The notes: generated by a model not told the origin, from the sequence alone. Shown: positions 51,517 to 61,127, counted from the stretch's first letter. The stretch: DNA of 64,000 nt from Variovorax sp. PBL-E5 (GCF_901827185.1 NZ_LR594671.1:4892001-4956000); one strand, 5' to 3'. Made by a program: numbers and translations.

Positions 51517-52479
51517 TCACACAGACTGGATGAAGTCCCGGCCGACTTGCCGGGCGAGCGCGCCTGAGCCCCATGCGGCGTCGAACTTGCGCACTTCGCG
51601 CAAGGCGTAGTGCAGGGGAACCTCCCAGGTGAAGCCCATGCCGCCATGCAGGTGGATGGATTTCTCCAGCACGAACGCCGCGCCGGCCAGGGCGTTGGCC
51701 AGCACCGGCCGCGTATCGCGCACCCTGTCGTCTTCATCGGTGCGAAGCACGCGCTGGATGCCCGCGTTGGAGGCTTCCTGCAACAGGCGCATGCGCGCCA
51801 GCAGGTGGCGCACGGCTTGTTTGGCCGACAGGGGACGGCCGAACTGCACGCGGGTCGACATGTACTCGGCCGTGGTGGTCAAGGCGCCTTCGGCGGCACC
51901 GTTGACGAGGCTGGCAATCAGGATGTCGCTGTCGCGCTGCAATGCCGCGAACGTGGCGGCATCCAGCGCGGCCAGCACCTTGGCGCCGTCCAGCTTCAGC
52001 CACGACTGAGGATGCTCCGGGTCCAGCGCTTCGTCGTTCTGAATCTCGACCGAGCCCAGGTCCAGCAGGGCACCGCCGCCCCGGCCGTCCGCGACCAGCA
52101 CCCAGTCGCAGTGCCCGGCGTGGCGGGCGTGACCCGCCAGCTTGTCCTGCAGGTTGCCTTGCAGCGCCCAGGTGGCCACGCGTTCGCCGCCGACCAGTTC
52201 TGCTGCCAGAGGCGAATCGCCCAGCGCCTTGGCGATCAGAATGGTTTCGAGCAGCGGCCATTGCAGCCGCAGCCTGCCCGCTTCGGCCACGATGGGCACG
52301 GCGAACTCGATGCCCAATGCCAGACCGCCGGCGTCTTCGCGCGCGCACACACCGCACAGGCCGGCGTTGGCCAGAACCCCGGCGGCGTCACGGAAGTTGC
52401 GGGTCTGCGCATCCGTGATCGCCTCGGCGGCAGCCTTGGCAAACTCTTCGGGCTTGAGATCGTTGTCCGGCGTGCTCAT
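51517..52479 (-). CDS. Acyl-CoA dehydrogenase, short subunit
   Basis: 320 residues, shorter than a usual 380-400-residue acyl-CoA dehydrogenase. It has the C-terminal helical domain (YMSTRVQFGRPLSAKQAVRHLLARM, LHGGMGFTWEVPLHYALRE) but a reduced N-terminal and middle domain. It starts one base from the stop of the full-length enzyme at 52481. Such unequal pairs often form heteromeric acyl-CoA dehydrogenases in steroid and branched-acid catabolism; that is inference here. Confidence 0.85.
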   Translation of the reverse strand: MSTPDNDLKPEEFAKAAAEAITDAQTRNFRDAAGVLANAGLCGVCAREDAGGLALGIEFAVPIVAEAGRLRLQWPLLETILIAKALGDSPLAAELVGGERVATWALQGNLQDKLAGHARHAGHCDWVLVADGRGGGALLDLGSVEIQNDEALDPEHPQSWLKLDGAKVLAALDAATFAALQRDSDILIASLVNGAAEGALTTTAEYMSTRVQFGRPLSAKQAVRHLLARMRLLQEASNAGIQRVLRTDEDDRVRDTRPVLANALAGAAFVLEKSIHLHGGMGFTWEVPLHYALREVRKFDAAWGSGALARQVGRDFIQSV

Positions 52480-52480
52480 C

Positions 52481-53683
52481 TCAGAGGTCCTTCGGCAAGT
52501 TCATGATGCGTTGCGCAATGATGTCCAGCTGCACTTCGGTGGTGCCGGCATAGATGGTCTCGGCGCGGGCGTAGAGGTAGGCCGTGGTGAAGGCCTTGCG
52601 GGCGCGTTGTGCCAGCGCACTGGAGCGCGGGTTCACATGCGACACGATGGCCAGCGCCAGCCCCATGAAGGCCTGATGGCACTCGGACCAATGGAGCTTG
52701 GTCAGCGAGCCGCGGGCGCCGATCTTCTCGCCCGCCATCATCAGGCTCACCGTGCGCTCGACCAGGCCCTTGAGGGCGTCGATCTCGCCCACCACGTCGC
52801 CGATACGGCGCTGGTAGTAGCCGTCGTCCAGCAGCTTGACCAGCTGTGGGTCGGACTTGCACGCGGCGATGAGCTGACGCAGCTCGCATTCGAAGCGCCA
52901 TGCACGGTACATGCGGTTGGTCGCGCGTTCGATGGACAGCACGCGGATGGCCGCATTCCATCCCTCGTCCGGTGCGCCGAGGCGCGCACTGTCGGGCACC
53001 ACCACATTGTCGAAAAAGACTTCGGCAAACGAGTCCTTGCCGTCGATCGACTTGATGGGCACCACCCGGATGCCGGGCGTGTCCATGGGCACGGCAAACA
53101 TCAGCAGGCCCCGGTGTTTGTCGGCCACCGTGCCGGTGCGGGTCAGCAGCAGGCAGTAGCGCGCCTTGGCCGCACCGCTGGTCCAGATCTTCTGGCCGTT
53201 GATGCGCCACGCGTCGCCCTCCGGCACGGCCTTGGTACGCAGGCGCGCGAGGTCGGAGCCCGCGTCGGGCTCGGAAAATCCCTGGCACCAGTAGTCGCGC
53301 ATGGAAAGGATGCGCGGCAGGAACAACTGCTTCTGTTCTTCCGTGCCCACGGTCTGGATGATGGGGCCCACCAATTCCTTGCCGATCGAGCTCACGCTCT
53401 CGGGCATGGCCAGCGCGCCCACTTCCTTGTTGACGACCAGATGCTCTCGCAGAGTCAGGCCCAGGCCGCCATAGGCCTTGGGCCATGTCATGCCCGCCAG
53501 GCCCGCGTCGTACATGGACGCCTCCCAGTCACGGCACTCATCCAGCGTGGGCGTGCGGTAGTCGACGCTGTCCGCACGCATGTGCTCGGGCAGATGGGCG
53601 CGAAGCCATTGGCGTGCGTACTGGCGATAGACGGCCGGGCCTGCCGCTGCGTCCGGAATGGCCGGGTTCTTTTCCATGTGCAT
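52481..53683 (-). CDS. Acyl-CoA dehydrogenase, full-length subunit
   Basis: 400 residues: YGGLGLTLREHLVVNKEVGALAMPE, WCQGFSEPDAGSDLARLRTKAV (FAD/substrate loop), WRINGQKIWTSGAAKARY and YAGTTEVQLDIIAQRIM at the C-terminus. Oxidises an acyl-CoA to the enoyl-CoA. ATG at 53683 after GAAGG; a second ATG at 53677. Works with the short subunit downstream and the enoyl-CoA hydratase at the operon head. Confidence 0.92.
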   Translation of the reverse strand: MHMEKNPAIPDAAAGPAVYRQYARQWLRAHLPEHMRADSVDYRTPTLDECRDWEASMYDAGLAGMTWPKAYGGLGLTLREHLVVNKEVGALAMPESVSSIGKELVGPIIQTVGTEEQKQLFLPRILSMRDYWCQGFSEPDAGSDLARLRTKAVPEGDAWRINGQKIWTSGAAKARYCLLLTRTGTVADKHRGLLMFAVPMDTPGIRVVPIKSIDGKDSFAEVFFDNVVVPDSARLGAPDEGWNAAIRVLSIERATNRMYRAWRFECELRQLIAACKSDPQLVKLLDDGYYQRRIGDVVGEIDALKGLVERTVSLMMAGEKIGARGSLTKLHWSECHQAFMGLALAIVSHVNPRSSALAQRARKAFTTAYLYARAETIYAGTTEVQLDIIAQRIMNLPKDL

Positions 53684-53691
53684 GAGAGCCT

Positions 53692-55833
53692 TCAATGTGC
53701 AGGGCGATGGCCGGAGGTCGGCACCATCAGCGCGTCCAGAACGAGGACGCCCTCGCCTTCCGGTCTGACCAGAATGGGGTTCATGTCGATCTCGGCCACA
53801 TCGGCGGCATGGCGGCACGCGAACTCCGAGAGCCTGGCCACCGTGCGGGCAGCAGCGGCCACGTCCGCCCTGGCCTGACCGCGGGCGCCGTCCAGCAGCG
53901 CAAACATCCGGAGGCTGCGGATCATCCGCAGGGCTTCCTCTTCGGAGACGGGCGCCACCTGCAGCGCGACATCCTTGAGGATCTCGGCATGGATGCCGCC
54001 CAGCCCGACCATGACCACCGGACCGAACACGGGGTCGCGCGAGACACCCGCGATCAGCTCCACGCCGCCGCGGACCATCGGGGCCACCAGCACGCCGTCC
54101 AGACGCGCCTGCGGTGCATGCTTTCGGGCATTGGCCATGAGACGGTCGTACGCCTGCCGCACGGCATCGTCGTCTTGCAGGTCCAGCGCCACACCGCCGA
54201 TCTCGGTCTTGTGGGCGATGTCTTCCGACGCGATCTTGAGGACCACCGGGTAGCCCGTGGCCCGGGCGCTGCGCACGGCATCGTCGGCCGACGTCACCAC
54301 CTCCTCGCGCGGCACGCTGATGCCGGCCGCCGCCAGCGCCTTCTTGGCGTGGAACTCGTTGCGGAACACGGCGGCATCCACGCTGTCCACCGGACCGCCA
54401 TAGGCGGCGGCCGTGGGCAAGGTGGTGAGCTGGCCGAGCCTGACCAGACCTGCCAGTCCACTGGCTGCCGCTGGAATGGTGGGGAACACCGGAATGCCCA
54501 GCGCATTGATCTCGGCCACCGCATCGGCCGGGCCCTGGCTGATGATGACCAGCAGACGGTCGGGGTGGCTGGCGCGGATCCTGGACAGCGCCTCCAGGTA
54601 CACGCCGCGCAGGCGCGGGTTGTACAGCGACAGGGCCAGCAGCAGCACGAGCGTGCTGCCGTTGGAATCGTCCTGCAGTGCCGTCAGCATCTTCAGCAGA
54701 ATGTCGGGCCGCGCCGACATCTGGGCCGACGCATCCACGGGGTTGTGGGTGCCGGCGGTCGGGACGGCCTCGCGGATCAGTGCCTGGGTCGCGTCAGCGA
54801 GCTGCGGCAGCGTCATGCCGGCCTGCACCATCGCATCCGCCATCATGATGCCGAACCCGCCGGAAGCCGCCACCAGCGTCACGGCGTCGGTGGTGGGCAG
54901 ACGCTCTGCGCGCAGCAGCGCAGCGGCATGGCCCACGTCGAGCAGCTCTTCGAACGAGCGCACGCGCAGCACGCCATAGCGGCGAAAGACGGCGTCGAAC
55001 ACCGCGTCGGAACCCATCAACGCGCCGGTGTGCGAGGCCGCTGCGGCCTGGCCTTGCTCGGTGGCGCCGATCTTGAGAACGATCACCGGCTTTTGCTGCT
55101 GGCGCGCCATGTCCAGCGCCTCGATCAATCGACCGGCATGGCGGCAGGTTTCCATGCAGCACAGGATGATGCGGGTGTCGGGGTCCTGCGCCAGCGCGGC
55201 AATGCCGTCGGCCACGTCCACATCGGCTTCGTTGCCGGTGGCAATGAAGCGACTCACACCCAGACCGCGCGCGGCCATGTTCCGCATCGTGAAGCTGCCG
55301 ATGTTGCCCGACTGCGAGACGATGCCCACCTGCCCGGCAGGCGGCAGGCTTTGTTCCAGCGCGATGGAGAACGAGCCCACCAGCTTGTCCACCACATTGA
55401 CGGTGCCCAGACAGTTCGGGCCCAGCAGCCGCATGCCATGGTTGCGCACCACGCGAACCAGCTCGGCCTGCAGGGCCGCGCCCTCGGGGCCGGCCTCGGC
55501 AAAGCCGGCCGACAGCACGATCACGCCGCGCACACCGCGGCTGGCACAGTCGCGAACGGCCTGCAGCGTAGCTTCCACGGGCACCGCCAGGATCGCCATC
55601 TCCGGTGCCGTGGGCGTATCCAGGATCGAAGCGTAGGCCTGCAGGCCCTGGATGGTGCCGCCCTTGGGGTTGACGGGATAAATGGCGCCGGCATAGCCGT
55701 ACTTGCGCAGCAACTGGACGGGGCGGCCGCCGATCTTGGTGATGTCGTCGGAGGCGCCGATGACCGCGACGCCATCGGCCTTGAAGAATGCGTCCAGCCC
55801 GACGCCCGGGGCTGCCTGAGCCTGGGTCAGCAT
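53692..55833 (-). CDS. Acyl-CoA synthetase (ADP/NDP-forming), fused alpha-beta type
   Basis: 713 residues. N-terminal CoA-binding domain (VAVIGASDDITKIGGRPVQLLRKYGY), succinyl-CoA-ligase-like domain with the phosphohistidine segment AAASHTGALMG, and a C-terminal ATP-grasp domain (RATGYPVVLKIASEDIAHKTEIGGVALDL, IAGVSRDPVFGPVVMVGLGG). Converts a free acid and CoA to acyl-CoA; the acid is unknown. It feeds the acyl-CoA dehydrogenases encoded directly downstream. Confidence 0.9.
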   Translation of the reverse strand: MLTQAQAAPGVGLDAFFKADGVAVIGASDDITKIGGRPVQLLRKYGYAGAIYPVNPKGGTIQGLQAYASILDTPTAPEMAILAVPVEATLQAVRDCASRGVRGVIVLSAGFAEAGPEGAALQAELVRVVRNHGMRLLGPNCLGTVNVVDKLVGSFSIALEQSLPPAGQVGIVSQSGNIGSFTMRNMAARGLGVSRFIATGNEADVDVADGIAALAQDPDTRIILCCMETCRHAGRLIEALDMARQQQKPVIVLKIGATEQGQAAAASHTGALMGSDAVFDAVFRRYGVLRVRSFEELLDVGHAAALLRAERLPTTDAVTLVAASGGFGIMMADAMVQAGMTLPQLADATQALIREAVPTAGTHNPVDASAQMSARPDILLKMLTALQDDSNGSTLVLLLALSLYNPRLRGVYLEALSRIRASHPDRLLVIISQGPADAVAEINALGIPVFPTIPAAASGLAGLVRLGQLTTLPTAAAYGGPVDSVDAAVFRNEFHAKKALAAAGISVPREEVVTSADDAVRSARATGYPVVLKIASEDIAHKTEIGGVALDLQDDDAVRQAYDRLMANARKHAPQARLDGVLVAPMVRGGVELIAGVSRDPVFGPVVMVGLGGIHAEILKDVALQVAPVSEEEALRMIRSLRMFALLDGARGQARADVAAAARTVARLSEFACRHAADVAEIDMNPILVRPEGEGVLVLDALMVPTSGHRPAH

Positions 55834-55837
55834 GTGC

Positions 55838-56608
55838 TCAACGCCCTTTGAAAACCGGCGCGCGCTTCTCGAGGAAGGCCATGCGGGCTTCGCGGGCGTC
55901 CTCGGTCCTGGACAGGGCCACGGTGAACTCCTGCTCGAAGCGATAGGCGTCGCGCTGCGGCATCACATCCACCATGTTGGCTGCACGCTTGGCATAGGCG
56001 ATGGCCAGCGGCGCCTTGGCGGCGATCTCGCGGGCGAGCGCTATCGTCACGGGCAGCAGGTCCTTTTCAGACAGCACATCCTCGATCACATTGCGCTTGA
56101 GCAGGTCGTGCGCGGTCAGGCGCTGGCCAGTAAAGAACATGCGGCGCAAGGTGGAGCGGCCGAACAGGGTCTTGAGCATGGAAGCGCCGCCCGCGAGGCC
56201 GACGTTGATCTCGGGCATGCCCACGGTGGTGTTCTCGGAGGCATACAGGATGTCGCAGGCCGCGGCCAGACCGAAGCCGGCACCCAGCGCCGCGCCATTG
56301 ATGGCGGCAATCACGGGCTTGGCACATTCGCGGATGGCGTTGCCGGTTTCGCGGGTGATGCGGTTGTGCTCGAGAAAGTCGCCGGCGATCTCGGTGCTGG
56401 GGCGATCCTTCAGGTCGGCACCCGCGCAGAACACGCTGCCGGAGCCGGTCAAGACAGCGCAGCGGATGTCCTCGCGCTCGGAGATGGCGTCGAACGTGGC
56501 CACCATCTGGCGGCGCATGTCCCGGTTCAGTGCATTGACCGGCTTGCGATCCATGGTGACCAGCCCCACTCCGTCGGAGACTTCCAGACGAACCCATTCA
56601 TCGCTCAT
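55838..56608 (-). CDS. Enoyl-CoA hydratase/isomerase
   Basis: 256 residues, crotonase fold: GSVFCAGADLKDRP and INGAALGAGFGLAAACDILYASENTTVGMPEINVGLAGG hold the oxyanion hole. One catalytic glutamate is recognisable in PEINVG. First gene of the seven-gene minus-strand operon. Hydrates the enoyl-CoA made by the dehydrogenases. Confidence 0.92.
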   Translation of the reverse strand: MSDEWVRLEVSDGVGLVTMDRKPVNALNRDMRRQMVATFDAISEREDIRCAVLTGSGSVFCAGADLKDRPSTEIAGDFLEHNRITRETGNAIRECAKPVIAAINGAALGAGFGLAAACDILYASENTTVGMPEINVGLAGGASMLKTLFGRSTLRRMFFTGQRLTAHDLLKRNVIEDVLSEKDLLPVTIALAREIAAKAPLAIAYAKRAANMVDVMPQRDAYRFEQEFTVALSRTEDAREARMAFLEKRAPVFKGR

Positions 56609-56955
56609 ACACCACCTCTATAAGAAGCCAGCTGGCTGCGGCACAGATCAGAAAAAGGCACTGGCTCGACAAACAGCCCGCTGCTCGCAGGAAGTGCTGT
56701 TGTGGCTCCGCAGGCGGAGCAAGCTTGCGCTGGTTTGTCTCAGTGTCGATATGCTCGATCGATTGTAGAAGTGGCATTCGAATTGATTTCCGATCAATTC
56801 GAGAGAGAGTTCTGCAGAAAATGAAGCATTCGCCGGCGGACGGGCGGACACAGGGTTGCTACCATGCGTCGGAATCCAATCTATTGGAGCAGACTGGTTC
56901 CATCGGATTATCTTGAATTAATGATGCTTCAATTGGCGGATTGACGATCGAGAAA
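56609..56955. promoter_or_regulatory. 347-bp divergent promoter region with a perfect 10-bp inverted repeat
   Basis: Region between the enoyl-CoA hydratase operon and the SMP-30 gene; no further gene seen. At 56778-56802 the arms TCGAATTGAT and ATCAATTCGA are perfectly complementary around a five-base spacer TTCCG, a 25-bp two-fold symmetric site. It is a strong operator candidate for a dimeric regulator. No regulator gene is adjacent on the left; the LysR gene at 57849 is the nearest. Confidence 0.55.
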
Positions 56956-57837
56956 ATGGAAATCCAGCGCCTCGGCGACTTGAAAACAGCATTGGGCGAG
57001 TGCCCGGTGTGGCATGGGCAGCAACTGTGGCTGATGGACTGCCGCCTGGGCCTGATCCTTGCGCTGAACCCGGGCACCGGGGCGGTGACGGCGCGCCATG
57101 AAGTTCCTCCGCCCCTGGGCTCCTTCGCGTTCAACGGCGACGACGGCGACTGCATCGTGCTGTCGCTGAAAGAGGAAATCGCGGCGCTGAACCTGCGCAA
57201 TGGGCAACTGCGCACGCTGGCACGGATCGAAGCCAGCCATCCTCACCTGCGGCTGAACGACGGCACATCCCTCGCCGACGGCAGCTTCGTGGTCGGCACC
57301 ATGCATGTGTTTCGTGAGCCCGGCGAGGCCCCGCTGGGCGGCCTGTACCGGCTGGACGCCCGCCTGCATCTGCACAAGCTCGACGATGGACTGGGCATCA
57401 CCAACGGCCCCTGCGTGAATCCGGTCAGCCGGCGCCTGCACGTCGCCGACAGCGCCGCGAGGGTTATCTATTCCTACGAGATCGCAGCAGACGGAACGCT
57501 GGCCGACAAGCAGGTGTTCGTCCGGACCGATGACCATGACTCCGGGCCGGACGGCTGCTGTTTCGACGATGAAGGTGGGTTGTGGACCGCGCTGGTGCGC
57601 ACGGGCGCGCTGGCCCGCTTCGACATGCAGGGTCGGCTCACCCACAGGATCGACCTGCCGGTGGCCCATCCGAGCGCCTTGTGCTTTGGCGGGCCGGAGA
57701 TGGCCGATCTGTTCGTCACGACCATCAGCGACAGCGGTCGCCTGAGCGCATCCGGCCCTTTGGATGGTGCGGTGCTCAAGCTGACCGGCTCGGGTTTTCG
57801 GGGGGCTGCTCGCCCCGTGTGCCGCATGCCCGTATAG
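56956..57837 (+). CDS. SMP-30/gluconolactonase-family hydrolase
   Basis: About 293 residues of the six-bladed propeller lactonase family. Metal ligands visible: Glu in LGECPVWH, Asn in LGITNGPCVNP and Asp in GPDGCCFDDEGGLW; RLNDGTSLADGSFVVGTM is a family block. I took the ATG at 56956; a TTG at 56941 is possible. No signal peptide, so cytoplasmic. Probably opens a lactone made by the oxygenases downstream. Confidence 0.87.
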   Translation: MEIQRLGDLKTALGECPVWHGQQLWLMDCRLGLILALNPGTGAVTARHEVPPPLGSFAFNGDDGDCIVLSLKEEIAALNLRNGQLRTLARIEASHPHLRLNDGTSLADGSFVVGTMHVFREPGEAPLGGLYRLDARLHLHKLDDGLGITNGPCVNPVSRRLHVADSAARVIYSYEIAADGTLADKQVFVRTDDHDSGPDGCCFDDEGGLWTALVRTGALARFDMQGRLTHRIDLPVAHPSALCFGGPEMADLFVTTISDSGRLSASGPLDGAVLKLTGSGFRGAARPVCRMPV

Positions 57838-57848
57838 GCCGCGCCGGG

Positions 57849-58805
57849 TTATGACGCCGGCGGGGCATCGAGTCCGGCGGTCTTGCCATGGGCAGCAAAC
57901 CGCAACTCGGGTCCGGCCACGCGCTCACCCACAAAATCCAGAAACAAGCGGATCTTGGCGGGGATGATGGGGGTGTCCAGAATGGTGGCGTACATGCCCT
58001 CGTCAAAGCCCTTGTTGGTGATGCGATAGTCGCTCAACACCCTGACAAGCCGGCCCTGACGGATGTCGTTGTGCACGGTGTAGTCATCCAGCAGTGCCAG
58101 GCCCTCACCCAGACGGGCGAGTTCCAGCAGGGCAATGCCGCTGTTGCTCACATGGCGGGGCTTGAAGGCGATTTCGCTGATCTGCGCCTGTTGCTTGAAC
58201 AGCCACGTGTATTCATCGCCGGGCAACTGGTAGGCCAGGCATTCATGCGCGAGGATGCTTTCGGGCGCCTGCAAACCGGGTTTGCTGGCCAGGTACGCGG
58301 GCGCTGCCACGAGATGACGGTCACTCTGGAAAAGCATGCGGCGCTTCACGCCGGCCTCCACGGGTGGCGAGATGCGAAAGTCGATATCGATCTGGCTGCG
58401 CCGCAGGTCCACAGGCGCCTCGGCCAAAGTGAGTTCAATGTGAATCTCGGGATAGAGTTTGCGGAATGCGGCGATCAGCGGTGGCAACACGCCCAGGCCG
58501 AACATCATGCGCGAGTGCACGCGCAGCAAGCCCTGCGGTGCGCTGCTGATGGCGGTGATGTTGCCTTGCAGTTCGTTGATGCGCCAGAGGATGCCCTCCA
58601 GTTGACGCGCATACTCCTGCCCCGATTCGGTCAGCGCGACCTGGCGCGTGGAGCGCAGCAGAAGCTTGACCTTCAACTCGTCTTCGATGTCGGTGATCAT
58701 GCGTGAGACCCCCGTGGCGGATATGCCGAAGCGACGCGCCGTCTCGGAAAAATTCCGGGTCTGGGAGATCGACAGAAACAACTCCATGGCGCGCAATCTA
58801 TCCAT
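57849..58805 (-). CDS. LysR-family transcriptional regulator
   Basis: 318 residues: MDRLRAMELFLSISQTRNFSETARRFGISATGVSRMITDIEDELKVKLL is the HTH, followed by the inducer-binding domain of the CrgA/DsdC-like branch. Divergent from the luciferase-like monooxygenase at 58916 with a 110-bp gap, the typical LysR arrangement. Confidence 0.92.
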   Translation of the reverse strand: MDRLRAMELFLSISQTRNFSETARRFGISATGVSRMITDIEDELKVKLLLRSTRQVALTESGQEYARQLEGILWRINELQGNITAISSAPQGLLRVHSRMMFGLGVLPPLIAAFRKLYPEIHIELTLAEAPVDLRRSQIDIDFRISPPVEAGVKRRMLFQSDRHLVAAPAYLASKPGLQAPESILAHECLAYQLPGDEYTWLFKQQAQISEIAFKPRHVSNSGIALLELARLGEGLALLDDYTVHNDIRQGRLVRVLSDYRITNKGFDEGMYATILDTPIIPAKIRLFLDFVGERVAGPELRFAAHGKTAGLDAPPAS

Positions 58806-58821
58806 GAATCCTCCGGTTTTC

Positions 58822-58840
58822 GCAGTTCAGATCTGCAGTT
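58822..58840. promoter_or_regulatory. LysR-type operator candidate (GCAGTT repeats around CAGATCTG)
   Basis: GCAGTT occurs at 58822-58827 and 58835-58840, with the palindrome CAGATCTG between them, in the divergent LysR/monooxygenase gap. Symmetric, 13-bp-phased sequence of this kind fits a LysR recognition site. Support is positional only. Confidence 0.35.
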
Positions 58841-58915
58841 TTTGGCGTAACCAATTCAGTTCGCCTCTCTAGAATTTGACAGCCCTTGGGGGCGTCATTT
58901 TTGCGGAGACAAGAC

Positions 58916-59995
58916 ATGGAATTCGGAGTATTCATTCTGGCCCAGCAGCGGGGCTACCACCAGACTTCGCAGCAGGTCATCAACAACTCCATCCAGCAAA
59001 CCGTCGCGGCGGAGCAGGCGGGATTTCACAACGCCTGGTATGCCGAGCACCACTTCAACAACTACTCGCTCTCTCCGTCTCCGCTGATGATGGTGGCCCA
59101 CATGGCGGCCAGGACGCAGCGCATACGTCTGGGCACTGCCGTCTGCATCCTGCCACTCTACCAGCCCGCGCGTTTCCTGGCGGAGGTAGGTTTCGTGGAC
59201 ACCGTCTCCAACGGCCGGCTGGACCTGGGAGTGGGCTCGGGCTATCAGGAGTTCGAGTTCGAGCGTTTCGGCGTGAAGATTGCCAACTCGGGCGCGATCT
59301 ACAACGAGTTCCTGGACATCCTTCCCAAGGGCCTGACCCAGAAGATCTTCGAGTACGAAGGCCAGTTCCTCAAGATGCCCCCCAGTTCCATTGCAGTGCG
59401 CTGCGTACAAAGCCCCATGCCGCCGGTGTGGATCACATCGGGCAATCCGGTCACGCTGGGCCGCGGCGTGCGCGAGAACTACAACCTCTTCGTGACCGCA
59501 CTGCTCAATGGCAGAGAGGCCATTCAGGGCCTGCGTGAACGCCTGGTGAAAGTGGCCAGCGACAACGGCAAGGATCTGGACCGTGACGTGAAGTTCGGCT
59601 TCCTGCGCTGCGCCTATGCTTCCGACAACAACGCCGAGATCGATGCCTATCTGGATTGCGCGCGCTTTCAGCGCCGCATTTCCGAGAGCCTGAAATTCCG
59701 CCGCTCGCAATCCGACGATGGATACATGATCAAGGAAGTGCCGTCCGAGACGGACCCCACGATCGAACAGTTGCGCAAGAATCTTCCGGTGGGCTCGGTC
59801 AACGAAGTCATCGACAAGATGCTGGAAGAGATCAGCATCCTGCGCCCCAAGCACATCGCATTGCAGACCCAGTTGGGCGACTTCGATCAGAAGACCATGC
59901 TCAGGCAGATCGAGCTCTGGGGTGAAAGAATCATTCCCGCCATCCAGAAAGAGCTGGGACGCAACCAGCCGATGGCCCACGCGCTGGCCGCGTAA
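58916..59995 (+). CDS. Luciferase-like flavin monooxygenase (LLM), copy 1
   Basis: 359 residues of the bacterial-luciferase/alkanal-monooxygenase superfamily. MEFGVFILAQQRGYHQTS opens the TIM barrel; WYAEHHFNNYSLSPSPLMMVAHMAARTQRIRLGTAV, RFLAEVGFVDTVSNGRLDLGVGSGY and PPVWITSGNPVTLGRGV follow the family. These enzymes use reduced FMN from a separate reductase, here probably at 62364. Strikingly similar to copy 2 at 61266. Preceded by GCGGAGACAAGAC. Confidence 0.9.
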   Translation: MEFGVFILAQQRGYHQTSQQVINNSIQQTVAAEQAGFHNAWYAEHHFNNYSLSPSPLMMVAHMAARTQRIRLGTAVCILPLYQPARFLAEVGFVDTVSNGRLDLGVGSGYQEFEFERFGVKIANSGAIYNEFLDILPKGLTQKIFEYEGQFLKMPPSSIAVRCVQSPMPPVWITSGNPVTLGRGVRENYNLFVTALLNGREAIQGLRERLVKVASDNGKDLDRDVKFGFLRCAYASDNNAEIDAYLDCARFQRRISESLKFRRSQSDDGYMIKEVPSETDPTIEQLRKNLPVGSVNEVIDKMLEEISILRPKHIALQTQLGDFDQKTMLRQIELWGERIIPAIQKELGRNQPMAHALAA

Positions 59996-60140
59996 AGAGC
60001 CTGAATCCAGGCGGCACGGGCGCGATGGCGCTCTTGCCGTCATCCCTGAACAAGCGCACCGAAGCAAGCGGGGCCGATCAGCCGGCCCCTGGTCTTTCTC
60101 TACCCCCACAATTTTCGCGCAGTCGAAGCAGGAGACAAGC

Positions 60141-61127
60141 ATGACCCACACACCCATCCAACGACGCACCCTATTGCTCGGCAGCTTGCTGTTGGGCGCC
60201 GGCGTCAAGGCCTTTGCCAGCACGGACAACTGGCCTTCGCGCCCCATCCGTCTGGTGGTTGCCGGTTCATCGGGCGCGGGGGGCGATATCTTTGCCCGTT
60301 TGATCGCCGTGCCCTTGTCGCAAGCGCTGAAACAGCCGGTGGTGGTGGACGACAAGCCGGGTGCCAATGGCCTGATTGCGTGCGACACGGTGGCCAAGGC
60401 GGCGGGCGACGGCTACACCCTGCTGTTTGCACCGTCGTCGTCCATCCTCCTCAATCCGATGATTCACCCGAAGCTCCCTTACGACACGGACAAGGATCTG
60501 ACGCCCATCACACAGGTGGGCGCCGCGGGTATCTTGCTGATCGCCAATCCGAGCACCGGCTTCAAGAATCTGGCGGACATGGTGGCCTACGCCAAGGCCC
60601 ATCCCGGCAAGCTCGCGTACGGCTCATGGGGCACCGGTTCGTCCGGCCACCTGGCCATGGAAGGCATCAAGGCGCGCTACGGCCTCGACATGCCTCACGT
60701 GCCCTACAAGACGCTCGTCTCCGAAGTGACCGACCTGATCGCCAACAACATCAGCGTGGGCTTCACGGACATCCAATCCCCCATTCCGCACATGCACACC
60801 GGCCGACTGGTGGGGCTGGGCCAGACGGGCTCGCAACGCTGGCCTGCGACGAAAGAGCTGCCGACCCTTTCGGAACAAGGCTACAAGTTCGAGGCCGATG
60901 GCTGGTACGGCGTGTTTGCCCCTTCGGGAACGCCCGTTGAAATCATCGATCGGCTCAACGACGAGATCAACCGCTTCCAGAAGACCGATGAGATACGGCA
61001 GAAGATCGAAGCGCAGAACATGATCGTGCCGCCGAGTCGCACTGCCAAGGAGTTCGCAGCGTCCATCAAGAAAGATGCCGCCATTTGGCAGAGCCTGGCG
61101 AAGACGACCGATCTGAAAGACAAATAG
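60141..61127 (+). CDS. Bug/TctC-family periplasmic solute receptor
   Basis: 328 residues with a Tat-like leader (IQRRTLLLGSLLLGAGVKAFA), then NWPSRPIRLVVAGSSGAGGDIFARLI, DKPGANGLIACDTV and GSWGTGSSGHLAMEGI. ATG at 60141 after GGAGACAAGC. It is sandwiched between the two luciferase-like monooxygenases, so it likely scouts or imports their substrate. No TctA/B partners nearby. Confidence 0.9.
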   Translation: MTHTPIQRRTLLLGSLLLGAGVKAFASTDNWPSRPIRLVVAGSSGAGGDIFARLIAVPLSQALKQPVVVDDKPGANGLIACDTVAKAAGDGYTLLFAPSSSILLNPMIHPKLPYDTDKDLTPITQVGAAGILLIANPSTGFKNLADMVAYAKAHPGKLAYGSWGTGSSGHLAMEGIKARYGLDMPHVPYKTLVSEVTDLIANNISVGFTDIQSPIPHMHTGRLVGLGQTGSQRWPATKELPTLSEQGYKFEADGWYGVFAPSGTPVEIIDRLNDEINRFQKTDEIRQKIEAQNMIVPPSRTAKEFAASIKKDAAIWQSLAKTTDLKDK

